Below, in pieces: positions 1-6,635 of a stretch of DNA of 15,848 bases. Positions within the stretch are counted from its first letter, which is position 1. Every line of letters begins with the position of its first letter. Source of the DNA: Planctomycetales bacterium (lineage in GTDB: Bacteria > Planctomycetota > Phycisphaerae > SM23-33); assembly GCA_030592655.1 (NCBI GenBank), contig JAUVIQ010000044.1, positions 1-15,848 of the forward strand, in the 5' to 3' direction. The position numbers and the translations under genes are program-made. The notes beneath the pieces are model-generated. The model ran no database searches. It was not told the origin of the DNA and saw only the letters and a list, made by a program, of their open reading frames with translations.

Positions 1-337
1 CGTGTTTGATTTCGCTGACTTTGCCGTGCATTATCCGCTCTGCCCGGACGACCTTCCCGCCGAAGACCTGCCCGATGCACTGATGGCCCAGGCAAACGCC
101 GAGAATGGGAATCTTCCCGTGGAAGTGCCGGATGAAGTTCATACTCTCACCGGCTTCGTTCGGCGTGCACGGCCCCGGCGAGATAATCAGGTGCGTCGGT
201 TTACATTCGGCCTCGACGGCTTCGGCGTTTGTAACGTCGTTGCGGAAGACGCGAATTTTTTCACTCGCTCCCAGTTCTCCGATCCGCTGAACGAGGTTGT
301 AGGTGAACGAGTCGTAATTATCGATAATGACGATCAT
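1..337 (-). CDS. trpG: Anthranilate synthase component II (glutamine amidotransferase), 3' end cut by window edge
   Basis: This is the class I glutamine amidotransferase subunit that releases ammonia from glutamine for anthranilate synthase (TrpE), the first step of tryptophan synthesis in the cytoplasm. The reading frame gives 112 codons before the left edge; the family is about 190 residues, so the C-terminal His/Glu part of the triad lies outside. Visible signatures are the N-terminus MIVIIDNYDSFTYNLV, the oxyanion-strand motif SPGPCTPNEAG and the nucleophile elbow GVCLGHQ with the catalytic Cys. The ATG at 337 was chosen because the family normally begins exactly at this MIVxIDNYDSF strand; no clear Shine-Dalgarno precedes it. 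The close paralogue PabA (para-aminobenzoate synthesis) cannot be excluded, and one protein may serve both pathways. The presence of trpB and trpA on the same strand 3.3 kb upstream favours trpG. Confidence 0.93.
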   Translation of the reverse strand, partial: MIVIIDNYDSFTYNLVQRIGELGASEKIRVFRNDVTNAEAVEAECKPTHLIISPGPCTPNEAGESMNFIRHFHGKIPILGVCLGHQCIGQVFGGKVVRAERIMHGKVSEIKH

Positions 338-399
338 ACGCGCATCGTATAGGTCAGCGGGTGTTTGGTCAAGTCGGGCAAACAATTCAAGAATCCGCG

Positions 400-428
400 T
401 TGTTTCCCCGCTTCGGGCGGGTTATACC
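400..428 (+). promoter_or_regulatory. Possible sigma70 promoter for the secreted coiled-coil protein gene
   Basis: A TTGTTT hexamer at 400-405 and a TATACC hexamer at 423-428 are separated by exactly 17 nt and lie about 43 nt upstream of the start codon at 471. Both boxes deviate from consensus, so this is a weak prediction. Confidence 0.3.
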
Positions 429-470
429 ATATAGGAAGACATTGCAGGCGAACGCGGTTAGGAGAAAGTC

Positions 471-1727
471 ATGCGAAGCAGACATTTGGCGGTGATTTGC
501 GTGTTGGCATTGGCGTGGGCTTCATTGGTCGGCCAGACTACCAAGCCGTCCCCGACGACCGGGCCGCGTGCGACGACATCGCCCGCTGACAGGTTGAAAG
601 TGTACATTCTCGCTATCGTCGAAGCCGACGCCCCTCGTCCGGCGATGTCGGCCTACGCTCGTGGATGCAGTATTGACCGCAACAATGCCGCACTCCAAAA
701 CGCCTATATGGAGCGGATGCTCAAGTTCGGCCTGCCGAAAATCGCCTACCACCCCGCCCAGGTACTGGTAAGGATCGATCCGAACAACAGTCTGGCCTGG
801 GGCGTCGTCGGATACATGCACGGTAAGCGCGGGGAACTGGAAAAGGCATTCTTGGCTACGATGCGCTCGCTGGAGAAACGCCTCGACGACCCCTCCGTCC
901 TGCACAACGCCGGACAGTTGTCAGCCTGGTACGACAATGCACCCAAGCCGCCGAAGGTCTCCGACCGTGCCCGTCGGACTTTGGCGCAGATGAAAAAGGA
1001 ACTCGCCGCGAAAAAGGCGTTTGTGTCGGCCTACAAGGAGATTAACTCCGTCTATGCCCGTCGGGCGGTTCTTGTGAAGCAGTTTGACTCGAAGATCGCC
1101 GCTGTCGAGGAAGGGATTCTCTCCGTCCGAAAAGCCGGAATGGAACTCGACGCGAAAATTCGCGAAATAAACGACGAAATCGACCGTTCTAAACGGATCA
1201 TAGACGAACTCTGGCGTGATTTGCGAACCGGCGTGGTGTATCGCGACATTGACGGGAGGCTTGTCTATCGACGCCACAGTCGGCGGTACCGCGACGACCT
1301 GTACGACCACATCGACCGGGAAGAACAAGCCCTCGAAAGGTTCAAGTCCGAACGCAGACGCATCCGAATCCGGTCAAACGCCCTGCTGGTCGAACTGAAA
1401 GACAAAGAGGCCCAATTGGATCGACTGGGTCGGAAGGTGCGAAACCTGAAGGTTGTATCGCCCAGGATATTCCGTTGGGACCCGCCTGCCGTCGATGGCG
1501 TCTTTACGCCTGAGGCGGAGCACTTTCCCATCTCGACCAGGCCCGCTGCACCGCGAGATCCGGAGACCCAGGCAGGCCAACGACTCAAACTGGCAAGACT
1601 CTATCGACGACACAAAATGAACGATAAGGCCGTCGTTATCCTGAAGGGGATACTCGAAGATTACGGATCGACCAAGGTCGCCAAAGAGGCCAAGGCAATC
1701 CTGGCGAAACTCAAACCGCTGGAATAG
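471..1727 (+). CDS. Secreted/periplasmic coiled-coil protein with TPR-like segments, function unknown
   Basis: The product has 418 residues and I do not recognise a named family. It begins with a signal peptide (basic MRSRH, hydrophobic core to about residue 20, cleavage probably near GQ-TT), followed by a Thr/Pro-rich linker to about residue 40. Residues 60-150 look like helical tetratricopeptide-type repeats, including a 'DPNNSLAWGVVGYMHGKRGE' unit. Residues about 165-250 and 275-328 are charged, heptad-like helices typical of coiled coil, separated by a tyrosine/arginine-rich stretch. Residues 366-415 resemble one more TPR pair ('RLKLARLYRRHKMNDKAVVI'). The start is well supported by AGGAG at 460-464, six nt before ATG. 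The gene converges with the methyltransferase gene and stands alone on its strand. A scaffolding or envelope-associated role is possible but is only inferred from the repeat architecture. Confidence 0.8.
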   Translation: MRSRHLAVICVLALAWASLVGQTTKPSPTTGPRATTSPADRLKVYILAIVEADAPRPAMSAYARGCSIDRNNAALQNAYMERMLKFGLPKIAYHPAQVLVRIDPNNSLAWGVVGYMHGKRGELEKAFLATMRSLEKRLDDPSVLHNAGQLSAWYDNAPKPPKVSDRARRTLAQMKKELAAKKAFVSAYKEINSVYARRAVLVKQFDSKIAAVEEGILSVRKAGMELDAKIREINDEIDRSKRIIDELWRDLRTGVVYRDIDGRLVYRRHSRRYRDDLYDHIDREEQALERFKSERRRIRIRSNALLVELKDKEAQLDRLGRKVRNLKVVSPRIFRWDPPAVDGVFTPEAEHFPISTRPAAPRDPETQAGQRLKLARLYRRHKMNDKAVVILKGILEDYGSTKVAKEAKAILAKLKPLE

Positions 1728-1755
1728 TCTGGGGATACCCAGGACGCTAGGGACG

Positions 1756-2316
1756 TTATCCGGGTTTTGTGAATTGGAAGATGCGCACCCTGACGAGTTT
1801 ATTTTCGTGAACGAGCGTGGGCCTGAACTGACGACGAAGCCGGAAACCGGCGTCCGTTATTTCCGCCAGCGTCTCCTTATAGGTCCACCCGAATTGCCTC
1901 AAGTGTGTCAGGCAGCACGAGAGAACACCTCCGGGCCGAAGCAACGTGTGAACCTTCCGAAGGAGATTGTCTCGCTGCGCCTTTTCGGGAAAATACCCTC
2001 CGTGCAGCACGTCATAAATCAGGATCACGTCAATCGTTCCTGCCCGTATGGGGATCGCACCGTACTGGGCGACGTGGACTGTGTTGATGTTGCGTAGTCC
2101 TTCTTTATCGGCTTGGCGTTTTACCTCACGGAGACCCTGCTTGTCCTTATCGACCGCATAGACCAATCCGGAATCACCCACGATTCGAGCAGCCGGTATC
2201 GCGTATCGTCCCTGCTTGCAGCCGAAGTCCAGAACACGATACCCCTCACGCAGAGCCGCTTTTCGCAGAACCGCCTCAGGCCCGTTGCGAAGCCACTTGT
2301 CTATCTTGTCGGTCAT
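1756..2316 (-). CDS. Class I SAM-dependent methyltransferase
   Basis: The product is predicted to transfer a methyl group from S-adenosylmethionine to an unidentified substrate in the cytoplasm. The Rossmann fold is visible from residue 27: motif I YRVLDFGCKQGRYAIPAA, motif II acidic Asp near residue 56 in 'VYAVDKD', and the post-II/IV region 'GTIDVILIYDVLHGG' followed by 'LLRPGGVLSC'. Length is 186 residues, usual for small class I enzymes, with a short C-terminal beta region. The ATG at 2316 gives a conventional N-terminus (MTDKIDKWL). The frame stays open to a TTG at 2349 that overlaps the stop of the GTPase remnant as TTGA, so an 11-residue-longer form started by translational coupling is possible. 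Neither start has a convincing Shine-Dalgarno. The specific substrate (small molecule, ubiquinone-like or protein) cannot be told. Confidence 0.85.
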   Translation of the reverse strand: MTDKIDKWLRNGPEAVLRKAALREGYRVLDFGCKQGRYAIPAARIVGDSGLVYAVDKDKQGLREVKRQADKEGLRNINTVHVAQYGAIPIRAGTIDVILIYDVLHGGYFPEKAQRDNLLRKVHTLLRPGGVLSCCLTHLRQFGWTYKETLAEITDAGFRLRRQFRPTLVHENKLVRVRIFQFTKPG

Positions 2317-2345
2317 TTGTACTGACAACACACCCTCATATTTCC

Positions 2346-2438
2346 TCAAATAATCCCCGCGATACGGCGCCCAACCAGACAGTTCAGCAGGCTGCTCTTG
2401 CCGATGTCAGACCAACCCACTATGACGACAACAGGGAA
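2346..2438 (-). pseudogene. Remnant of a Der/EngA-type ribosome-assembly GTPase (G1 segment only)
   Basis: About 30 codons in one minus-strand frame read as the first strand, P-loop and first helix of a TRAFAC GTPase: 'PVVVIVGWSDIGKSSLLN' then 'CLVGRRIAGII' and a TGA stop. GxxxxGKS (Walker A) is intact, and 'LVGRRIA' is typical of Der, where the loop usually reads GRPNVGKS. The G2-G4 motifs, which would follow for some 400 residues, are absent: the stop comes right after the first helix and the methyltransferase begins there. Upstream the frame continues without any recognisable GTPase sequence. A decayed or deletion-truncated der copy is the simplest reading. Functional der would need to be elsewhere in the genome, since it is usually essential. 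Confidence 0.6.
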
Positions 2439-2912
2439 ACCCGCGGAAAATGTTGTACACGTTTTGTGGCCTGTATGAAAGGGCCGGTTACTCAAATATG
2501 TTGACTGGGCCGAAACGGAACGAAGCGGTCCGTAGGACCACGTTGTGGAACGAATGGAAACCATTCGGATACCAAGCGGAACAAATGGGAACAATTGGGA
2601 AGGCATGGTTCAAATCGGGGTAACATTTTTCGGGACCGTCAGCCTCCAAACCAACTCTGAAAATCGCGTTCAGTCGTCCCGATGGGACTCGATCTTATTC
2701 ACCATTTCAACCCACCACGCGGAACACATATTTCTGTTTCAAGAAGGTGAAATATCCCATAATCGGGGTAGGCGCAATCCGCAAAATGTGTTATAATAAT
2801 TGCCTGGAGGTAGGGTAGGGAACAAGTCAAGTTTGCGAGGGTTCCGGATTACTTTACTTCGGAGAAGTGTTACCACGGAGGCTCATTTAACCCAAAATCT
2901 GGAGGATGAATC
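2350..2912. other. 563-nt gap between methyltransferase and PEP-CTERM genes
   Basis: Apart from the GTPase remnant at its left end I see no convincing gene here. The plus-strand open frame 2545-2796 has no Shine-Dalgarno, no domain and odd composition. The stretch 2515-2605 is rich in short hairpins and in GGAAC-type direct repeats ('ggaacgaatgg', 'ggaacaaatggg', 'gggaacaattggg'). From about 2790 onward lies the promoter and a roughly 105-nt leader of the PEP-CTERM gene. GC content is lower than in the flanking genes. Confidence 0.6.
2792..2797 (+). promoter_or_regulatory. Perfect TATAAT -10 box upstream of the PEP-CTERM gene
   Basis: The hexamer TATAAT is exact sigma70 consensus, but the hexamer 17 nt upstream (2769-2774, TAGGCG) is a poor -35. 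Transcription would start near 2804 and leave a leader of about 105 nt with two small stem-loops: ggaac/gttcc (2820-2866 region) and acttc-gga-gaagt. A role of this leader in regulation is possible but unproven. Confidence 0.45.
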
Positions 2913-3551
2913 ATGGGAATGCGAAGAGTTGTTGTGTGCGCGCTGTTAACCCTTTCGTCTGTGGCGTCGGGTGCAGTGGTGTCATTCGATTTGAGCACCG
3001 AGTTCAGCGGGGCAACGCCCCCGGTCGGGGCATCGCCGTGGCTGAACGCGACCTTTGACGATGAAGGCTCATCCGGCTCGGTTATACTGACGCTCACGAC
3101 CACCAATCTGACCGACACGGAGTTTGTCTCCGAGTGGATGTTCAATCTGGACCCCGGTTTGGACCCGGCGGACCTGGATTTCTCTTCGCCGACCACGACA
3201 GGCGGTTTCGACGACCCCGGTATCGGCAAAGTAGCCGATGCCTTCAAGGCCGACGGGGCCGGCTACTTCGATATCAAGATGAATTTTGCTACCGGCGGCG
3301 GGCTTGATGCGCGCTTCGGTGTCGGCGACGCCGTCGAGTACACTATCACGGGGATTGACTCACTGACCGCCGGGTCATTCGATTTCCTCTGTACGCCTGC
3401 GGGCCACGGCCCCTTCCCCACCGCTGCACATGTTCAGGGCATCGGGGGTGATGAAGACAGCGGATGGACGACGGCTCCCGAACCCGCCTCCGCTGTGTTA
3501 CTGTTATCGGGTGGAGTGCTGGCGATATTCCGGCGACGCCGAAGGTCATGA
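2913..3551 (+). CDS. PEP-CTERM sorting-domain protein, secreted, otherwise uncharacterised
   Basis: The product has 212 residues and is exported and probably processed at the C-terminus by an exosortase. The N-terminus MGMRRVVVCALLTLSSVASG is a signal peptide, likely cut before residue 21 (ASG-AV). The mature part is acidic, rich in Thr, Gly and Asp and of predicted beta structure, with no enzymatic motif I can name. The C-terminus shows the full tripartite PEP-CTERM signal at residues 188-212: 'PEPASA', a hydrophobic span 'VLLLSGGVLAIF', then RRRRRS. The start is fixed by GGAGG at 2901-2905, seven nt before ATG. The gene is monocistronic: it has its own TATAAT box and is closed by a strong hairpin at 3590. 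It sits on the opposite strand between trpA and trpG. An extracellular matrix or surface-layer role is typical of the class but is inferred here. Confidence 0.88.
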   Translation: MGMRRVVVCALLTLSSVASGAVVSFDLSTEFSGATPPVGASPWLNATFDDEGSSGSVILTLTTTNLTDTEFVSEWMFNLDPGLDPADLDFSSPTTTGGFDDPGIGKVADAFKADGAGYFDIKMNFATGGGLDARFGVGDAVEYTITGIDSLTAGSFDFLCTPAGHGPFPTAAHVQGIGGDEDSGWTTAPEPASAVLLLSGGVLAIFRRRRRS

Positions 3552-3589
3552 GCGAAGCCGAAGCGACGTTAATTGACAATCTGAAATCA

Positions 3590-3631
3590 CAGGGCGAGCA
3601 ACAGGTTGCATGTTGCTCGCCCTGTTCGTTT
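3590..3631 (+). terminator. Strong hairpin terminator after the PEP-CTERM gene
   Basis: A perfect 13-bp inverted repeat (cagggcgagcaac at 3590-3602, gttgctcgccctg at 3612-3624) encloses a 9-nt loop and is followed by the U-rich run ttcgttt. It lies 39 nt after the PEP-CTERM stop and 7 nt beyond the trpA stop, between convergent genes. It could serve both strands, although the T-rich tail is only good on the plus strand. Confidence 0.8.
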
Positions 3632-3637
3632 AACCCG

Positions 3638-4480
3638 CTAAATTATCGACTTCAGCAGTTCGCCGACGAATTCGCCGACCTTTTTGACCAGTTCGTCGCG
3701 CGGGGCGTCTTTAGCGTCGGTGATGCGGTGGATGATGGCGGAACCTACGATAGCGCCGTCGGCAACCTCGCAGACGTGAGCGACCGTTTCAGCATTGGAA
3801 ACGCCGAAGCCGATGCAGACTGGCGTATCGGTATGCGTGCGTAGTTCGGCTACTGCCCGGATGGACTCCTCCGGTAGGCGGGCGCGCTCGCCGGTAATGC
3901 CCGCGATGGAGATATAATAAATAAACCCGTGCGAGTGACGGGCGATTTCGAGCCGACGCTCCGGCGGGGTCGTCGGGGCTATCAGCATCACGTTGGCCAA
4001 GCCCGCTGAGGACGTCAGCGGCTCCAGTTCGGAGGCCTCCTCCAACGGCAGGTCGGGAATGATAATCCCGTCAAAGCCCGCATCGACGGCATCGGCAAGG
4101 TACGGTTCGACGCCGTGCTTGAAGACGATGGAGTAACTGACCATCGCAACTAAAGCCAGGCTCCCGTCGCCGCTGCGACCTGCCGTGAGCGAAGTCGAAC
4201 GGTATGAACGGACCATCTCGAAGATTTTTTCGCTGCTGACGCCACCGTCCAGGGCGTCGGTGTAGGAGGCCTGGATCGTAGGTCCGTCGGCGATCGGATC
4301 GGAGAATGGGATTCCAAGTTCCACAATCCGCACGCCGCGAGCCTCAAAATCCTTCAGCAATGCCGCCGTCGTTTCCAGGTCGGGATAACCCGCAGTGAGA
4401 AACGGCATAAGCGCCTTTTTGCCGGCGGTACGAAGTCCCGCAAAGGTCTTAACCAACCGATTGTCCCGTAAATTGTTCAT
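3638..4480 (-). CDS. trpA: Tryptophan synthase alpha chain
   Basis: TrpA cleaves indole-3-glycerol phosphate to indole and glyceraldehyde-3-phosphate and channels indole to TrpB. The 280-residue TIM barrel is of usual length. Motifs in order are LMPFLTAGYPD (24-34), the catalytic block 'VELGIPFSDPIADGPTIQ' with Glu54 and Asp65 in the positions of the catalytic Glu49/Asp60 of the Salmonella enzyme, 'GIIIPDLPLEE', 'ISIAGITGER', and the phosphate-binding 'IGFGVS' and 'GAIVGSAI'. The beta-strand usually reading MTYYNP is MVSYSI here, so the normally conserved Asn is Ser, a mild oddity. The ATG at 4480 matches the usual N-terminus; no Shine-Dalgarno is evident. trpB lies 47 nt upstream on the same strand, so the two are almost certainly co-transcribed. 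Confidence 0.97.
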   Translation of the reverse strand: MNNLRDNRLVKTFAGLRTAGKKALMPFLTAGYPDLETTAALLKDFEARGVRIVELGIPFSDPIADGPTIQASYTDALDGGVSSEKIFEMVRSYRSTSLTAGRSGDGSLALVAMVSYSIVFKHGVEPYLADAVDAGFDGIIIPDLPLEEASELEPLTSSAGLANVMLIAPTTPPERRLEIARHSHGFIYYISIAGITGERARLPEESIRAVAELRTHTDTPVCIGFGVSNAETVAHVCEVADGAIVGSAIIHRITDAKDAPRDELVKKVGEFVGELLKSII

Positions 4481-4500
4481 ATCTGTTTTTGTTGTTTAAA

Positions 4501-4527
4501 ATCTGTGTAATCCGTGTAATTCGTGGA
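4501..4527. repeat. Three tandem 9-mers between trpB and trpA
   Basis: Plus-strand units atctgtgta, atccgtgta and attcgtgga follow one another without gaps and directly abut the trpB stop codon. Units differ at two to three positions. They fill more than half of the 47-nt trpB-trpA spacer. Similar 'ATCCGTGTAAT' strings are common as dispersed repeats in several bacterial genomes; copy number here is unknown. Confidence 0.7.
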
Positions 4528-5718
4528 CTATTTCTTCCGCCGTTTCAAAATATCCGCTATCTCGTTGCAGTCCTTATCACCTCGGCCTGAGAGGTTGATG
4601 AGGAGTATCTGCTCCGGCTTCATTTTCGGAGCGATTTTCATTGCTTCTGCTACGGCGTGTGCGGATTCGAGGGCGGGGATAATCCCTTCTGCCCGCGAGA
4701 GGGCTACGACGGCGTCTAGTGCGTCATCGTCGCTGCACGTTGTGTACCCTACTCTGCCGGTGTCTTTCCAGTATGCGTGTTCAGGCCCGACGCCGGGGTA
4801 GTCCAGTCCGGCTGATACGCTGTGGACTTCTGCGGTCTGCCCATCGGAATCCTGGAGGACGTAACTTCTTGCTCCGTGGAGCACGCCCGGCTCGCCGGCC
4901 ACCAGGGACGCGGCGTGGTCGCCGAGTCCCATGCTGCGCCCGCCGGCCTCGACGCCGATCATCTCGACGTCGTCGTTAATCATCGGTACGAAGATACCGG
5001 CGGCGTTTGACCCGCCGCCGATGCACGCGACAATCGTATCCGGCAGTCGGCCTTCGATTTGGAGCATCTGCTCGCGTGATTCGCGCCCGATGCAGCACTG
5101 AAACTCTCGCACCATTTCCGGGAACGGCGCAGGTCCGACGACCGAGCCGAGGATGTAATGCGTGTGCTCGACCGACCCCATCCAGTCGCGCATAGCCTCG
5201 TTGCAGGCATCCTTGAGCGTCCGCTGGCCGGTGGTAACGGGAACGACGCGAGCGCCCAGAAGTTCCATGCGGAAGACGTTCAGAGCCTGGCGGCGAATGT
5301 CTTCCGTGCCCATATAGACGTCGCATTCCAAACCGAAGACTGCCGCTGCCGTCGCCGTCGCCACGCCGTGCTGTCCTGCGCCCGTCTCGGCGATGACCCG
5401 CTTTTTGCCCATCCGCAGCGTCAGCAGCGCCTGGCCGAGGGTGTTGTTTATCTTGTGCGCGCCGGTGTGGTTCATGTCCTCGCGCTTGAGATAGACCTTC
5501 GCCCCGCCGAGATTTTCGGTCAGTCGTCGCGCGAAGTACATTTCGCTGGGTCGGCCTGCGATTTCACGCAGACAGCGGTCGAACTCGGCCAGGAACGATT
5601 CATCGGCCATTGCGGCATGATATTCACGGTCCAACTGCGCCAGCGCAGACATCAGCGTTTCGGGAACGAACTGCCCGCCGTAAGGGCCGAAGTAACCGGC
5701 TTTTTCGTTTTCAGACAT
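4528..5718 (-). CDS. trpB: Tryptophan synthase beta chain
   Basis: TrpB is the PLP enzyme that condenses indole with L-serine to give L-tryptophan; it forms the alpha2-beta2 complex with TrpA. The product has 396 residues, normal for the TrpB1 type. Visible are the N-terminal 'GYFGPYGGQFVPETL', the PLP-lysine motif HTGAHKINN with Lys89, the catalytic Glu111 in 'AETGAGQHG', the cofactor phosphate loop GGGSNA, and 'SAGLDYPGVGPEH' of the monovalent-cation region. These agree with Lys87 and Glu109 of the Salmonella enzyme shifted by two. The start ATG at 5718 gives the canonical N-terminus MSENEKAGYFG, without a recognisable Shine-Dalgarno. A long palindrome lies only 13 nt upstream, so the gene may have its promoter inside or beyond that element, or be read from the upstream isomerase gene. 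Confidence 0.97.
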   Translation of the reverse strand: MSENEKAGYFGPYGGQFVPETLMSALAQLDREYHAAMADESFLAEFDRCLREIAGRPSEMYFARRLTENLGGAKVYLKREDMNHTGAHKINNTLGQALLTLRMGKKRVIAETGAGQHGVATATAAAVFGLECDVYMGTEDIRRQALNVFRMELLGARVVPVTTGQRTLKDACNEAMRDWMGSVEHTHYILGSVVGPAPFPEMVREFQCCIGRESREQMLQIEGRLPDTIVACIGGGSNAAGIFVPMINDDVEMIGVEAGGRSMGLGDHAASLVAGEPGVLHGARSYVLQDSDGQTAEVHSVSAGLDYPGVGPEHAYWKDTGRVGYTTCSDDDALDAVVALSRAEGIIPALESAHAVAEAMKIAPKMKPEQILLINLSGRGDKDCNEIADILKRRKK

Positions 5719-5730
5719 AATTTACATACA

Positions 5731-5834
5731 GGGTGGCACGGTCAAGCGTAGCGAAGCGGAGCTTGGCCGTGAAATGTCCAGTTACGCATACCACGGCCAA
5801 TCTTCCGCTGCGCTCCAGATTGACCGTGCCACCC
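5731..5834. repeat. 104-nt palindromic REP/MITE-like element between isomerase and trpB
   Basis: The outer arms gggtggcacggtcaa (5731-5745) and ttgaccgtgccaccc (5820-5834) are perfect 15-bp complements. The inner arms ttggccgtg (5763-5771) and cacggccaa (5792-5800) are perfect 9-bp complements around a 20-nt loop. The middle pairs imperfectly through AGCGAAGCGGA / AGCGCAGCGGA. The whole would fold as one long hairpin in DNA or RNA. It fills nearly the entire 120-nt intergenic space. No transposase is encoded. It resembles REP/BIME or MITE-type dispersed repeats; genome-wide copies are expected but not visible here. Confidence 0.8.
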
Positions 5835-5838
5835 GCCT

Positions 5839-6606
5839 TTATTTCAGTCCCATCTCGTGGAGATTTTCCAGCGAGGTTTTCAGGCAATCGAACGGGTCTC
5901 GCCCGTAGCAGTCATCCTGTTCGACGCAGTACCATTCGACTCCGGCGTCCTTTGCAGCCGACAGTATCGCCGGCCAATTGAGGTTGCCCTCGCCGATCTC
6001 GGCGAACCGTTGTCCGTCGGGTCCTATGACCATGTCCTTGACGTGCATCATCTGCATTCTTCCGGGGTATTTCAGTATCCACTCGGCGGGGTCGCCTCCG
6101 CCGGACTGGACCCAGTAGGTGTCCAGTTCGGCCTGGAGGTTCTTCGGGTCGGTGTTGTCGTAAAGTATCTCCAGCCAGGTCTTATCGCCGACTTTGGCGA
6201 ACTCGAAATTGTGGTTGTGATAGGAAAGCACGATACCGGCCTGGGCGAGTTTGTTTCCGATTTCATCGGCTTTGGAGGCGAACGTCAGGATACCGTCGGG
6301 GGTGTGATATTCTTTGGGCATCGAGGCGATGGCAGTATGCTTGCATCCCCAGAGGTGGTGCTCTTCAATGAACTCATCGAGTTTTTCTTCCAATCGCTCC
6401 AGTGATGTGTGCGTGGAGGCGCAGATGAGGCCTTCGCCTTCGAGTATCTTCGCCACTTCGGTCGCTTCGCAAGGCCCAAAGCCGGAAACCTGGACGGCTT
6501 CGTAACCGAGGGTTTTGACCTTCGCCAGCGTTTTTGCGATGTCGGTTGGTGTTTTGGCAAATTCGCGCAGCGTGTACATCTGTACGGCGATACAGGAATG
6601 GCTCAT
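5839..6606 (-). CDS. Sugar phosphate isomerase/epimerase family protein (xylose-isomerase-like TIM barrel)
   Basis: The 255-residue protein belongs to the AP-endonuclease-2/xylose-isomerase-like TIM-barrel superfamily, whose members isomerise or epimerise sugars or keto-acids using a divalent metal. Typical features are 'VQMYTLREF' at strand 1, 'GYEAVQVSGFG', 'SYHNHNFEF' at strand 5, 'QAELDTYWVQSGG', 'MMHVKDM' and 'WYCVEQDDCYG'. These carry the expected Glu/Asp/His metal ligands at the strand ends. The start is fixed by AAGGAG (complement of 6617-6622), ten nt before ATG. It follows the membrane-protein gene by 29 nt and so probably ends the creatininase operon. The substrate is unknown; close relatives are usually annotated only at family level, often next to sugar-degradation genes. 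Confidence 0.88.
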   Translation of the reverse strand: MSHSCIAVQMYTLREFAKTPTDIAKTLAKVKTLGYEAVQVSGFGPCEATEVAKILEGEGLICASTHTSLERLEEKLDEFIEEHHLWGCKHTAIASMPKEYHTPDGILTFASKADEIGNKLAQAGIVLSYHNHNFEFAKVGDKTWLEILYDNTDPKNLQAELDTYWVQSGGGDPAEWILKYPGRMQMMHVKDMVIGPDGQRFAEIGEGNLNWPAILSAAKDAGVEWYCVEQDDCYGRDPFDCLKTSLENLHEMGLK

Positions 6607-6635
6607 CTCGGTACGTCTCCTTTTCGTGTGATTAT

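Noticed and set aside
2..352. Plus-strand 116-codon open frame at the left edge
   Set aside because: The minus strand encodes TrpG with all its motifs over the same bases.
2545..2796. Plus-strand 83-codon open frame in the intergenic gap
   Set aside because: No Shine-Dalgarno, no recognisable domain; it spans the hairpin cluster and ends in the promoter of the next gene.
2607..2912. Sigma54-type promoter (TGGCAC-N5-TTGC) upstream of the PEP-CTERM gene, as known for some PEP-CTERM regulons
   Set aside because: No matching -24/-12 pair is present; the only TGGCAC I noted in the window is in the trpB palindrome and lacks the -12 element.
5742..5789. Minus-strand 15-codon frame (MRNWTFHGQAPLRYA) upstream of trpB as an attenuator leader peptide
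   Set aside because: Only one Trp codon, no Shine-Dalgarno, and no T-tract terminator follows; it lies wholly within the palindromic repeat.
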